A DNA stretch of 64,000 nucleotides, from contig NC_027861.1 in assembly GCF_000187245.1 (NCBI RefSeq), positions 1,364,001-1,428,000 of the forward strand. Direction: 5' to 3'. This DNA comes from Ogataea parapolymorpha DL-1 (taxonomy: Eukaryota; Ascomycota; Pichiomycetes; Pichiales; Pichiaceae). The notes under the pieces were generated by a model. That model searched no databases. It saw only the letters and a program-made list of their open reading frames with translations, and was not told the origin of the DNA. Position 1 is the first letter of the stretch. The number at the start of each line of letters is the position of its first letter. This document shows, one piece after another, positions 26,772-35,145 of the stretch. Position numbers and translations under genes: made by a program.

Positions 26772-27584
26772 CTAGAAGTCTATCACGATGCCTGGACCGT
26801 GGGTGGTGGAGAGCACCGTCTGGCCCAGAATCGTAGGTGACTTGCTCTGCGCTGCCGCAACTGCCGCCTTGACGGCCTCCGACACCGCAATCACGTTTTT
26901 CAGGAGGTCCTCGTCGGAAAAGTCGCATCTGCCAATCGTCAGCGCAATGTGGTCGTTTCTCTGTCTGAACGGTTGCAGAGAGATGTTGTCCTCGATGTAT
27001 TTCGCCACATCGTCCACCACAGTGCCACGCTTGGGCGCCGGCATAAGTCCCTTGGGCCCCAGGTTTCTGGCCACGGGCCGCAGCGCAGAAACCATATCCG
27101 GGGTAGCGACGGCTCTGTCGAAGACGGAGAGGTCGATTTCGCCGGCCGCGATCTTGTCGACAAGCTCTTTGCCGCCGGCCAATCTCGCGCCTGCCGCAAG
27201 AGCAGTCTGCTGCATTGTCTCGTCGGACGCGAAGACAAGGATTTGCGTGTCTGTGAGCGGCCGTGCGAACTTGATGCTGCCTTGCAGGGGCGCCACGCCC
27301 TTTTTGGAGACGACCCGCGCCTGGAGGGTTATCACGGCCTCGTTGGTGGGGCGGCCGACTTCTGCTGCCCGCAGGTACCGCAACGCCGTGGGAACAGGCA
27401 TGTACAGAGGGTTTTCGACGGCGGGCCGTCTGGCGTTTCTGGCCACGGCGGCCTCTCTTTTCTCGGCCCGTTTCTGCAGCGCACGCAGCTGTTCGGGCGT
27501 TCTCTTGACCTTAGGCGCTGCCAAAACACGCGAGGTGGTGAAGAAACGGAACAATCCGCTACCCTGTGCCGTACTTTTCAACAT
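26772..27584 (-). CDS. MRPL1: Mitochondrial large-subunit ribosomal protein uL1m
   Basis: 270 residues with an N-terminal mitochondrial presequence (MLKSTAQGSGLFRFFTTSRVLAA). The L1 domain carries the signature ARNLGPKGLMPAPKRGTVVDDV. It forms the mobile L1 stalk of the mitoribosome that handles exiting tRNA. The stop codon lies 1 bp from an alternative ATG of GPI17. It is divergent from MOD5, with 62 bp between the starts. Confidence 0.95.
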   Translation of the reverse strand: MLKSTAQGSGLFRFFTTSRVLAAPKVKRTPEQLRALQKRAEKREAAVARNARRPAVENPLYMPVPTALRYLRAAEVGRPTNEAVITLQARVVSKKGVAPLQGSIKFARPLTDTQILVFASDETMQQTALAAGARLAGGKELVDKIAAGEIDLSVFDRAVATPDMVSALRPVARNLGPKGLMPAPKRGTVVDDVAKYIEDNISLQPFRQRNDHIALTIGRCDFSDEDLLKNVIAVSEAVKAAVAAAQSKSPTILGQTVLSTTHGPGIVIDF

Positions 27585-27646
27585 GTCGAAATAAAAAAAA
27601 ATTTGTCGTACCGATTACATAAAAAATAAAAAATAAAAAAAAATAT

Positions 27647-28906
27647 ATGCTCCGGATGAGTTGCAAAGTCATATCAGTCATTGGCACCACCGGCGTGGGG
27701 AAGTCGCAGTTTGCCGTTGAACTTGCGCGCGCAGTCGACGGCGAGATTGTGAATGCCGACTCTATGCAAATGTACCGCGGCCTCGACCAGATCACCAACA
27801 AACACCCCATGGCCGAGCGAAAAGGTGTGCCGCACCATGTGATGGACCACACGCCCTGGGATACGGAGTACTACATTCATAGATTTAAACATGAGGCCAT
27901 GGCAGCAATAGCAGATATTCACAGGCGCGGAAAAACCGCCATTTTGGTCGGTGGCACGCACTATTATCTTCAGAGCCTGCTTTTTTTGAACAAGACCTTA
28001 GATACCGCCACGAGCGAGCAGCTGACCGACGCTGAGCGCGCGGTTTTAGACGGCCCGCCTGACGAAGTATTTCGCACACTGCAACAGAAAGACCCTGTCG
28101 TGGCGCAGAAGTTTCATCCGAACGACCATCGCCGCGTGCGTCGCGCGCTCGAAATCTACTTTTCCACCAAGCAGCGCACGTCTGATCTATACAGATCGCA
28201 GCAGCAGCAGGAAACATCGGCGTTGCGCTACCAGATGCTGTTTTTCTGGCTGTACGCGCGGCAGGACGTGTTGGACGAGCGGCTTGATTCTCGCGTGGAC
28301 AAGATGTTGCAACAGGGCGCGCTGGACGAGATCCGCGCGATGCACGCGTTCCGTGCACAGATGGAGCCCAAGATGGACCTTGACCGCGGTGTCTGGCAGG
28401 TCATTGGGTACAAGGAATTCCTGCCGTACCTGGAAGAAGGCCCTGAACGGCTGGCTGGTTGCATAGAGGACATGAAGCGCAACACGCGGCGGTATGCGCG
28501 ACGGCAGGTGAAATGGATCTCCAGGACGTTGACGCGCGAGCTGGCGCGCGAGGGGCAGTTTGGCTGGCCGAACGGCGGCCAGGTGGTGGTGCTGGACGCA
28601 ACAGAATTGGGAAATTGGGAGCAGGACGTGGCACAGCGCGGGGTGGACGTTTGCCGCCGTTTTTTGGCCGGCTCCCCGCCTGTTCGGGCACTGACGGTGC
28701 CAGAGACGCTGGAAGGCGTGCTGGCGATACCTGGGGAGGCCGGGAACGACGAGACAAAGTGGCAGCACCACTACTGCGAGACGTGTGTGGACGAAACGGG
28801 ACGACCGACGCTTTTTGTCGGGGAGCAGTACGCGATTCATCTGAAGAGCAGACGGCACCGGAGCAACGTAAAAAAGAGCCACAGAAGGCTAGTGCATACG
28901 AAGTAA
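27647..28906 (+). CDS. MOD5: tRNA dimethylallyltransferase Mod5
   Basis: 419 residues. P-loop GTTGVGKS near the start, the substrate segment NADSMQMYRGLDQITNKHP, VGGTHYYLQSLLF, and the RRALEIYFST region are all typical of MiaA/Mod5. A C-terminal C2H2 zinc finger (HYCETCVDETGRP ... HLKSRRHRSN) is the eukaryote-specific tRNA-binding extension. The enzyme adds an isopentenyl group from DMAPP to A37 of tRNAs reading UNN codons, in cytosol, nucleus and mitochondria. A second ATG three codons in (27656) could make a form without an extended N-terminus, as dual start sites do in S. cerevisiae. Confidence 0.96.
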   Translation: MLRMSCKVISVIGTTGVGKSQFAVELARAVDGEIVNADSMQMYRGLDQITNKHPMAERKGVPHHVMDHTPWDTEYYIHRFKHEAMAAIADIHRRGKTAILVGGTHYYLQSLLFLNKTLDTATSEQLTDAERAVLDGPPDEVFRTLQQKDPVVAQKFHPNDHRRVRRALEIYFSTKQRTSDLYRSQQQQETSALRYQMLFFWLYARQDVLDERLDSRVDKMLQQGALDEIRAMHAFRAQMEPKMDLDRGVWQVIGYKEFLPYLEEGPERLAGCIEDMKRNTRRYARRQVKWISRTLTRELAREGQFGWPNGGQVVVLDATELGNWEQDVAQRGVDVCRRFLAGSPPVRALTVPETLEGVLAIPGEAGNDETKWQHHYCETCVDETGRPTLFVGEQYAIHLKSRRHRSNVKKSHRRLVHTK

Positions 28907-28920
28907 CGAGAGTATTATAT

Positions 28921-30588
28921 CTATTTAACTGCCTTCTTCTCCTGGGACGAGCCTTCCTCGACACGGCCGTAGTCGTTTTCGATCACGTGCTCCTCGATGA
29001 GCTCGGACGCGGCATCGAGGTTGTCTGGCTCCTGCGGCAAAAAGAGGTTGAGGATGACGCCGATGAAGCCGGTGACGGCGAAACCGGTCTCCATGACGAG
29101 AACAATGGCGTCGAAGAAGCCGGAGAGCGAGGTATTGTCGCCGTCGTACGTGAAGACGTTGTTGAACCAGTCGGCGAGCAGCGTGGCGCCGAAGCCGAAC
29201 ATGAGCGAGCACGTGAGCACAAAGCGGTCTCTTCTGGTGAAGGGCGTGGTGGCGATGATCTTGAGGCCGGAGACGGCCACGGACGTGAACAGGAACGTGG
29301 TCATGCCGCCGAGAACGGCTTTAGGAATGGCGACGAGCGCGGCGGCGAATTTCGAGAAAACGCCCATCACAACGAGGAAAAAGCAGCACCAGTACCCAAC
29401 GGTTCTGGAGGCGCACTTGGTGATGGAGATAACACCGTTGTTCTGCGCAAAGGTCGACATCGGCGTCATGGTCATGAGCGCGGCGATGATGCCGTTGACT
29501 CCGTCGGCCAGCACACCTCCCTGGATGCGTGATTCGTAGTAAGGGCCCTCGATGTCGGTGCGGGACACGTCGCACGTGGCGGTGATGTCGCCGATGGCCT
29601 CCATCATGAGCACGATGTAGCACGCAAGGAAGGGCAGCACGGCAGGGCCGTACACGGACAGTTTAAACGTGTGCACCCACATGAAGGTGACTGCCGGGGC
29701 GGCGTCGATCGAGTCGTGCGAAAAGTAGCCGCAAGCGGCGGCGACTATGCATCCAACCAGCAGACCGACAATCACGGCGCAGGACTTCATGATGGGGGAC
29801 CCCCACTTCTCGCACAGGATGATCGTCAGATACACCAGGAACCCGAGCCCGAGGAACTGCGCAGACCCCCAGTTGTAGCCCTTGGCACAGCTGTTGGTGG
29901 CGTCCATGCAGCCAGAGCCACCCACAAAGTCCTCAAATCCGGACTGGATCAGCGACACACCAATGAGCAGCACCACAGGCCCCGTCACGATGGCGGGGAA
30001 AATGCGCTGCAGCAACGCTGGAGGCAGGAACGAGAGCAGCACTTCAAGCAAACCGCACACGGCCGCCGTGCCGAGAATGGCACCGTATCCGTCAGGACAT
30101 GGCAACTGCGTGCCGTCGCTGTCCACGGGACAAACGCCCGCGCTATACATGATTGGAAAAGCTTTGCTGACAATGCTAATGGTGGCGAACGACGTGCCCA
30201 CAACGGACACCAGCCCGGTGCCAATGTAGTAGGGAGTGTACGGGATCTTGAAACGGGTGATCTGGATCGCAGACAGCAGACCAGAAATGATGAGCGAGCA
30301 CGACACCAGATATTGCTGGTGATCAGCACTCAGGTTGGCGAGAGCGCCAATGATGATTGGCGGTGAGGCGACACCGGCCAGCATCGACAGGGCGTGCTGG
30401 AGGCCGAGCAAAAAGCCCAGCACGACGGGGATCTCGTCGTCAAGACCAAAGAAAGGCTGGACTTTCTCGGAGCCCTTCATAAATGGCAAACGTGGGGTGA
30501 ACAGATAGGCATAATCGTAATCTCCAAGTAGTCCTTCCTTGGTGGAGAACTTGTGCACAATGCGACGGGCAACTCGAGACACAGACAT
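28921..30588 (-). CDS. Uric acid/xanthine permease (nucleobase-ascorbate transporter family)
   Basis: 555 residues from ATG 30588; an ATG at 30630 would add 14 residues. About 14 membrane helices. The NAT signature QNNGVISIT is at about residue 381, and the upstream ALSMLAGVASPPIII and GPVVLLIGVSLIQSGF blocks match fungal UapA/UapC proteins, which import uric acid and xanthine with protons. Two GATAA motifs lie within about 90 bp of the start, consistent with nitrogen catabolite control. Substrate preference between urate and xanthine is not readable. Confidence 0.93.
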   Translation of the reverse strand: MSVSRVARRIVHKFSTKEGLLGDYDYAYLFTPRLPFMKGSEKVQPFFGLDDEIPVVLGFLLGLQHALSMLAGVASPPIIIGALANLSADHQQYLVSCSLIISGLLSAIQITRFKIPYTPYYIGTGLVSVVGTSFATISIVSKAFPIMYSAGVCPVDSDGTQLPCPDGYGAILGTAAVCGLLEVLLSFLPPALLQRIFPAIVTGPVVLLIGVSLIQSGFEDFVGGSGCMDATNSCAKGYNWGSAQFLGLGFLVYLTIILCEKWGSPIMKSCAVIVGLLVGCIVAAACGYFSHDSIDAAPAVTFMWVHTFKLSVYGPAVLPFLACYIVLMMEAIGDITATCDVSRTDIEGPYYESRIQGGVLADGVNGIIAALMTMTPMSTFAQNNGVISITKCASRTVGYWCCFFLVVMGVFSKFAAALVAIPKAVLGGMTTFLFTSVAVSGLKIIATTPFTRRDRFVLTCSLMFGFGATLLADWFNNVFTYDGDNTSLSGFFDAIVLVMETGFAVTGFIGVILNLFLPQEPDNLDAASELIEEHVIENDYGRVEEGSSQEKKAVK

Positions 30589-30957
30589 GCTTGGATCAAA
30601 ACGAGAGCTGATTCTAGTTAATATATACATAGTTCCAAGGGTGCACTCGATGCTGATAACAGCCTGCACGCGTGCGCATTATCGCAAAAGTGGGTGAAAA
30701 AATTGCTAGTAGACAGGATTCGATTTTTTTGAAATGGCCGGGCTTATTGTGCGCGGAGGGCCGTGATTGGCGTGTGCTGCAGCTAATCTATGCTGGCTCT
30801 GCGGCCCGCTATTGTGTTTTTCGTTAACCTGCCTTTTCGGGATTCCCCGAGCAGCCTGTTGCCGTGCGCCGGTGCGAGGCGGAACACTGCTATCTTGTGA
30901 GTGCTTACGTCAGCCTACGGCAGACGCCGCGTGCAGGCGTTTACCGCGCACCGCCAA
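30589..30957. promoter_or_regulatory. 369-bp promoter of the uric acid/xanthine permease gene
   Basis: Between the permease start (minus strand) and the MSK1 stop. GATAAC is on the plus strand at 30655-30660 and TTATC (GATAA on the minus strand) at about 30679-30683. There are TATA-like TATATAC bases near 30620-30628. A CCAAT-type ATTGG lies near 30765. A 183-codon plus-strand frame across this gap and into MSK1 is a shadow. No RNA gene was recognised. Confidence 0.5.
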
Positions 30958-32583
30958 TTACTGCTTCAAGACATCTGGGAGCTTGCCAAAGGGCAGCACC
31001 TGGTCGATACGCTCGCACCCGGTGAAGAACATCACTGCGCGCTCGATCCCCATCCCCCACCCCGTTGTCGGTGGTAGCCCCCACTCCATGGCCTCCACGT
31101 ATGCCGAGTCCGGCAGAATGGCGTCTGTGTCGTTGTGTTGGGTGCGTGCGCTGAGCTGCTGTGCAAACTTGGCCGCCTGTTTGAACGGGTTATTTTCCTC
31201 CTCGTACGCGTTGATGATTTCTGTGCCATCGATGTACAGCTCGAATCTGTTGGAGACACTAAAATTATTTCTGGTTGCAGATTTCGCTAGTGGAGACAGC
31301 ACCTCTGGCAGGTTGTAAAGGAACGTTGGTTCCTTTCTGCACAGCGGCTCTAAATACACCGAGATGAGTTCGTCCAGCAGTTTCTGGGGCGACCTCACCT
31401 TTGGCAATGGCACCCCCAGCTCCTGGAAATACTGCACCAACGCCTCGCTGGTGAAGTCTGGTAACGGTCTGCCGGTTTCGAGAGGCAGCTGCTGCAGGCA
31501 ATCAATTTTTTTAAACTCGCCGCCGTTACGTGACAGGCTCTGCTGCAGCCAGCTGCACCGTTCTCGGCAAATTGCGAGCGTGCTCAGCTCGGCTATCAGT
31601 CTCTGGAACAGCTTTTCGGTAAACTCCATTGTTTGTGCCAGACTCGTGAACGTTGCGTAAAACTCGCACGAGGTGAACTCTGGGTTATGTGTCGCGTCGA
31701 CGCCCTCATTACGAAACACCGGGCCGATCTCGTATACTTTGTCGAAGCCAGAAATGACCAGTTTTTTCAGCCAGAGCTCGGGAGCCACCCGCATGCTGAG
31801 CTGCACCGGCTCGTCTCTATTGTTTTTGACGTGGACGCTAGTCGTGGTGAACGGCGTGGCGTTGGCGCCGGAGTTGCCCGAGCCCAGGATCGGCGTCGCA
31901 AACTCCATGAACCCGTGGTCTTCCAAAAATCGCCGCAGCGTCGATACCAGCCGTGCGCGCGCCACCATCACCTCGCGCGACCGCCCGTTCGCGAGGTAGT
32001 CGATCACGCGGTTGCTATACACCTTGCCCGGGTCCCTGAAAGCGGGCGGGACCGGATGCAGCGCCGGCGCCGCGAGCCGCAGCCGCTCGCTCGCTTTCAG
32101 CGACAGCTCGCCCGTGTTGGTGGTTCCTGGATGGCCCGTGCACGAGACGTAGTCGCCTGGCTTGAACTGGCCGTGCCAGTCGGCAAACTCGCCGTTGGTG
32201 AGCCCCATCATCTTGTGGTTCGCCACCACCTGCACTTTCTGGCCGTCCTGGACCAGATCGAGAAACATGCTGCCCTTTCCAGCGCGGCGAATGCTGGCGA
32301 TCTTGCCGTTCAAAATGAACTTGGCGTCGTCAATGACACGCAGCTCCGGCCGGGCGTCGAACACGGGGCGGAACCGGCTCACGAAGCTGGCCACACGTTC
32401 CACGGCCCCGTCACCAGCAACCAGGTCCCCGTAGACGGGGTAGAACCGAGCGTCCTGCTCGGCAGTGGGGAGACCTGCGATGTGCGACTTGCGAAATGCA
32501 AAGTCGGACTCGGCGGTGATCTCCGGCTTGGTTGCAAGTCCGCGCGCCAGCATCCGTGCGACTCTCGTGTAGCGCACTAGCAT
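30958..32583 (-). CDS. MSK1: Mitochondrial lysyl-tRNA synthetase
   Basis: 541 residues from ATG 32583. An Arg-rich presequence (MLVRYTRVARMLARGLATKPE) is followed by an OB-fold anticodon-binding domain (about 85-185: NGKIASIRRAGKGSMFLDLVQDGQKVQV) and a class II catalytic domain. That domain has motif 2 KVYEIGPVFRNEGVDATHNPEFTSCE (split: KVYEIGPVFRNEG, then HNPEFTSCE) and motif 3 GWGMGIERAVMFF. It charges mitochondrial tRNA-Lys. Head-to-head with MRP4, sharing a 66-bp gap. Confidence 0.95.
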   Translation of the reverse strand: MLVRYTRVARMLARGLATKPEITAESDFAFRKSHIAGLPTAEQDARFYPVYGDLVAGDGAVERVASFVSRFRPVFDARPELRVIDDAKFILNGKIASIRRAGKGSMFLDLVQDGQKVQVVANHKMMGLTNGEFADWHGQFKPGDYVSCTGHPGTTNTGELSLKASERLRLAAPALHPVPPAFRDPGKVYSNRVIDYLANGRSREVMVARARLVSTLRRFLEDHGFMEFATPILGSGNSGANATPFTTTSVHVKNNRDEPVQLSMRVAPELWLKKLVISGFDKVYEIGPVFRNEGVDATHNPEFTSCEFYATFTSLAQTMEFTEKLFQRLIAELSTLAICRERCSWLQQSLSRNGGEFKKIDCLQQLPLETGRPLPDFTSEALVQYFQELGVPLPKVRSPQKLLDELISVYLEPLCRKEPTFLYNLPEVLSPLAKSATRNNFSVSNRFELYIDGTEIINAYEEENNPFKQAAKFAQQLSARTQHNDTDAILPDSAYVEAMEWGLPPTTGWGMGIERAVMFFTGCERIDQVLPFGKLPDVLKQ

Positions 32584-32649
32584 CTTAGCCAATTTTCAAT
32601 ATTTATTTTTTCCGTGTATGGATGCTTTTTCTTCAAAATTTTCACCAAC
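32584..32649. promoter_or_regulatory. 66-bp shared bidirectional promoter of MSK1 and MRP4
   Basis: Only 66 bp separate the two ATGs of genes that both serve mitochondrial translation. The interval is AT-rich (TTTTCAATATTTATTTTTTC) with no separate room for two promoters, so coordinated expression is likely. Confidence 0.55.
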
Positions 32650-33798
32650 ATGAGTGTGCACTTCCGGCGTCTTCTGACCACCACAGTGGCAAGACGCAAC
32701 ACGGCCGTCAAGAGCGCGGTCGCCGTTGAAGCTGGCGAGAACGCCGCCGACCAGCTTGGCCCGAATGTCATCAAGGACCTCAAGCACATGTCTAGAGCAG
32801 AGTTCGAAGAGCTGCTCAACTCGACGCCGTTGCCGACGCTCAACAGAGACGAGCTGGCAGTGCGCAAGTTCAGAGAGCTGTTCAAGGCGTTTCTGGGGCG
32901 CACACAGCATGACGAGTTTGCGTCGTCGCGGTCAATGATCGCCGAGTATCCGAACCTCGTGCCCACACCGCAGCGCGACCCGTACTCGGAGCCAGAGCTC
33001 GTGGTGCGCAAGAAGTACCACGACAAGGTGCTGGGGGAGCTGGGCGCAGAAATTAAGGGCGTCTACCGGCCGCACGAGCTGATCACCAACCCGCCGTCGG
33101 CCAACCAGGTCACCGTCCAGAAACTGCTGGCCGCGGGCGCCCACTTGGGCCATTTCACGAAACTCTGGAAGCACTCGACACAGCCATACATCTATGGGGT
33201 CTACAACGACCTGCACATCATCGATCTGGAGCAGACGGTGACCCATCTGAGACGGGCGGCCAAGGTGGTGGAAGGTGTGGTTGAAAACGGAGGCACGGTG
33301 CTATTTCTCGGGCTGAGAGAGGGCCAGCTGCGGTCTGTGCGGGCGGCGGCGCAGCGGTGCAACGGGGTGTACGTTGCCAGCAAATGGGTGCCGGGCACGA
33401 TCACCAACAGTCTGCAGAACGCTAAACCGCGCGTGGAGGTGGACATGGCGGACCTTCGGTCGGGCAGAGGCCTGACGGACTTCGAGTCGCGCTGCGTGCT
33501 GAAGCCGGACCTGGTGGTGACGCTGAGCGCGCGGGACAGCCGGACGGCGCTGGGCGAGGCCGCGCAGTCGCGGATTCCAAGCGTCGGCATCGTGGACACC
33601 GACTGCGACCCGGCGCTGGTCACATACGCAATTCCGGCCAACGACGACTCTATTAGGGCTACAAACTTGATATGTGGGGTGTTGGCAAAGGCTGCGGAGC
33701 GCGGCTACCGCACGAGACTCGACCGCGTGCGCAGGTACAAGGAAAAGCACGGTGCCAGCGCTGCGCAGCCCATGTCGCAGATTAGCTTTGAGGCCTGA
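32650..33798 (+). CDS. MRP4: Mitochondrial small-subunit ribosomal protein uS2m
   Basis: 382 residues from ATG 32650; twelve more upstream codons are open but lie in the AT-rich shared promoter. The N-terminus FRRLLTTTVARRNTAVK is a presequence. The S2 domain begins near residue 150 with QKLLAAGAHLGHFTKLWKHS and includes YIYGVYNDLHIIDLEQT, KWVPGTITN and PDLVVTL. It is part of the small mitoribosomal subunit. Codon use is GC-richer than average for the window, as in the neighbouring MSK1. Confidence 0.95.
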   Translation: MSVHFRRLLTTTVARRNTAVKSAVAVEAGENAADQLGPNVIKDLKHMSRAEFEELLNSTPLPTLNRDELAVRKFRELFKAFLGRTQHDEFASSRSMIAEYPNLVPTPQRDPYSEPELVVRKKYHDKVLGELGAEIKGVYRPHELITNPPSANQVTVQKLLAAGAHLGHFTKLWKHSTQPYIYGVYNDLHIIDLEQTVTHLRRAAKVVEGVVENGGTVLFLGLREGQLRSVRAAAQRCNGVYVASKWVPGTITNSLQNAKPRVEVDMADLRSGRGLTDFESRCVLKPDLVVTLSARDSRTALGEAAQSRIPSVGIVDTDCDPALVTYAIPANDDSIRATNLICGVLAKAAERGYRTRLDRVRRYKEKHGASAAQPMSQISFEA

Positions 33799-33838
33799 GT
33801 GCCATGTATATAGGAAGGCCTTTGTGAATATGATGTAG

Positions 33839-35035
33839 CTAGTTGTCCTTCTTGTCGTCGGACTCGGACTCGGACTCGGACCGCTCGTCCTCTGCTACGT
33901 TCAGAAACACGTACCGGTACATGATTCTCAGGATGAGAATCAGCCAGTACAGATTGACGAGCTGCAGCGCAAAGATCAGCACAAACACGATCGGCTGCGA
34001 GATCCAGCACTTGTACTGCTGCGTGGCGAAGTTGAGAGTGAACGGCCCGACGGTGCGGAATTCGGTGAGCACCGACCACAGAATCCGAAAGTTGAGCCAG
34101 TGTCTAAGGTAGACCCAGACGCCCACAAACAGGAAGAAAAACGGGCCCACGAGCACTGAGTCCAGGTAGTTGAGTGTCTTGGACGTGGCCAGGAAGAAGT
34201 CGGAAATGTCCATCGTGATGTACACGGCAATTCCCATCCAGGTGAAGTTGAACCTGTACGACAGGCCAATTAGTAGCATCGTGACGACATGGTGGAACAC
34301 CAGCTCCTTGAAGTCCTTGCGGGGCTTTTCGAGCTGCAAAATGAGAACCACGCTCTGTTGTGCCCAAAATGCCGCCTGTGCCAGATAGTAGAACTTGAAC
34401 AGATAAAAATTGGCCAGATGCGGGTAGTTCTCGTAGAACGCCCGGGTGTTGAAGTACCACATCGGCGTCTGTTTCATCACGTACAGCCCCAGCGGGCCGC
34501 TCACGCCGTAGTAGCACATCGAGTACGTCTGCTCCGTAAACCGTCTGATCTTGGACTCCCTACGGATGCCAAAATGCAGCGCAAGCGGCCGCAGTACGAT
34601 CTGCATGAGAAACTCTCTGTAGAACGTGAAAAAGACCATCATGTACCCGACAAACGCAAAGTCTTTCCACCCCTTCTCATACAGCGGCGGGTTTGTGCCC
34701 GGAACCCCGTAGGACATGGTCATAAACATGTGCAGAGGGTTTGACGGAGTGTAGTTGTTGGAAAACCAGTAGGCCAGCTGCGTGGCGACCAAAAACACCA
34801 GCGGCGGCAGCCACGGGTGTCTGTAGCTCAGGATCTTGACAGAGACCCAGATTTTGTCTAGAACGGCAAGATCGTCGCTGGAGTCTGTGGCTTTGTTCAG
34901 CTGTTGTTTATGCAGCTGGGCCGTCGTCTTGACGTCCTTGTCAGAGTGCATGGTGCGCAGGGACGGCACCGAGTTGTCTCCGAGATTGATCTTGCCCACA
35001 GAAGAATGCCGACGTCTACGTGTAGGGACTTCCAT
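33839..35035 (-). CDS. LAG1: Ceramide synthase catalytic subunit (Lag1/Lac1)
   Basis: 398 residues from ATG 35035. A TLC domain with about 8 helices contains the Lag1 motif: FKELVFHHVVTMLLIGLSYRF followed by MDISDFFLATSKTLNY (the paired histidines and Asp residues needed for activity). The tail ends in an acidic Ser/Glu/Asp run then KKDN, an ER-retrieval-like ending. The enzyme condenses sphingoid bases with acyl-CoA in the ER. Which of the Lag1/Lac1 subtypes (chain-length class) it is cannot be told. Confidence 0.93.
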   Translation of the reverse strand: MEVPTRRRRHSSVGKINLGDNSVPSLRTMHSDKDVKTTAQLHKQQLNKATDSSDDLAVLDKIWVSVKILSYRHPWLPPLVFLVATQLAYWFSNNYTPSNPLHMFMTMSYGVPGTNPPLYEKGWKDFAFVGYMMVFFTFYREFLMQIVLRPLALHFGIRRESKIRRFTEQTYSMCYYGVSGPLGLYVMKQTPMWYFNTRAFYENYPHLANFYLFKFYYLAQAAFWAQQSVVLILQLEKPRKDFKELVFHHVVTMLLIGLSYRFNFTWMGIAVYITMDISDFFLATSKTLNYLDSVLVGPFFFLFVGVWVYLRHWLNFRILWSVLTEFRTVGPFTLNFATQQYKCWISQPIVFVLIFALQLVNLYWLILILRIMYRYVFLNVAEDERSESESESDDKKDN

Positions 35036-35145
35036 AAGCAAAGAATAAGGGAAATCTCAAATATCGCGAACGTATTTTCCGCGGCAAGGCGGGTGCACGG
35101 GTGCGGAAACAAAGTTGACAAATTCGGAAGAATAAAGAACTGATT

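Noticed and set aside
29671..30366. Long plus-strand ORFs antisense to the uric acid/xanthine permease
   Set aside because: These arise from the codon bias of the GC-rich coding strand. They have no family motifs, unlike the permease with its NAT signature and membrane helices.
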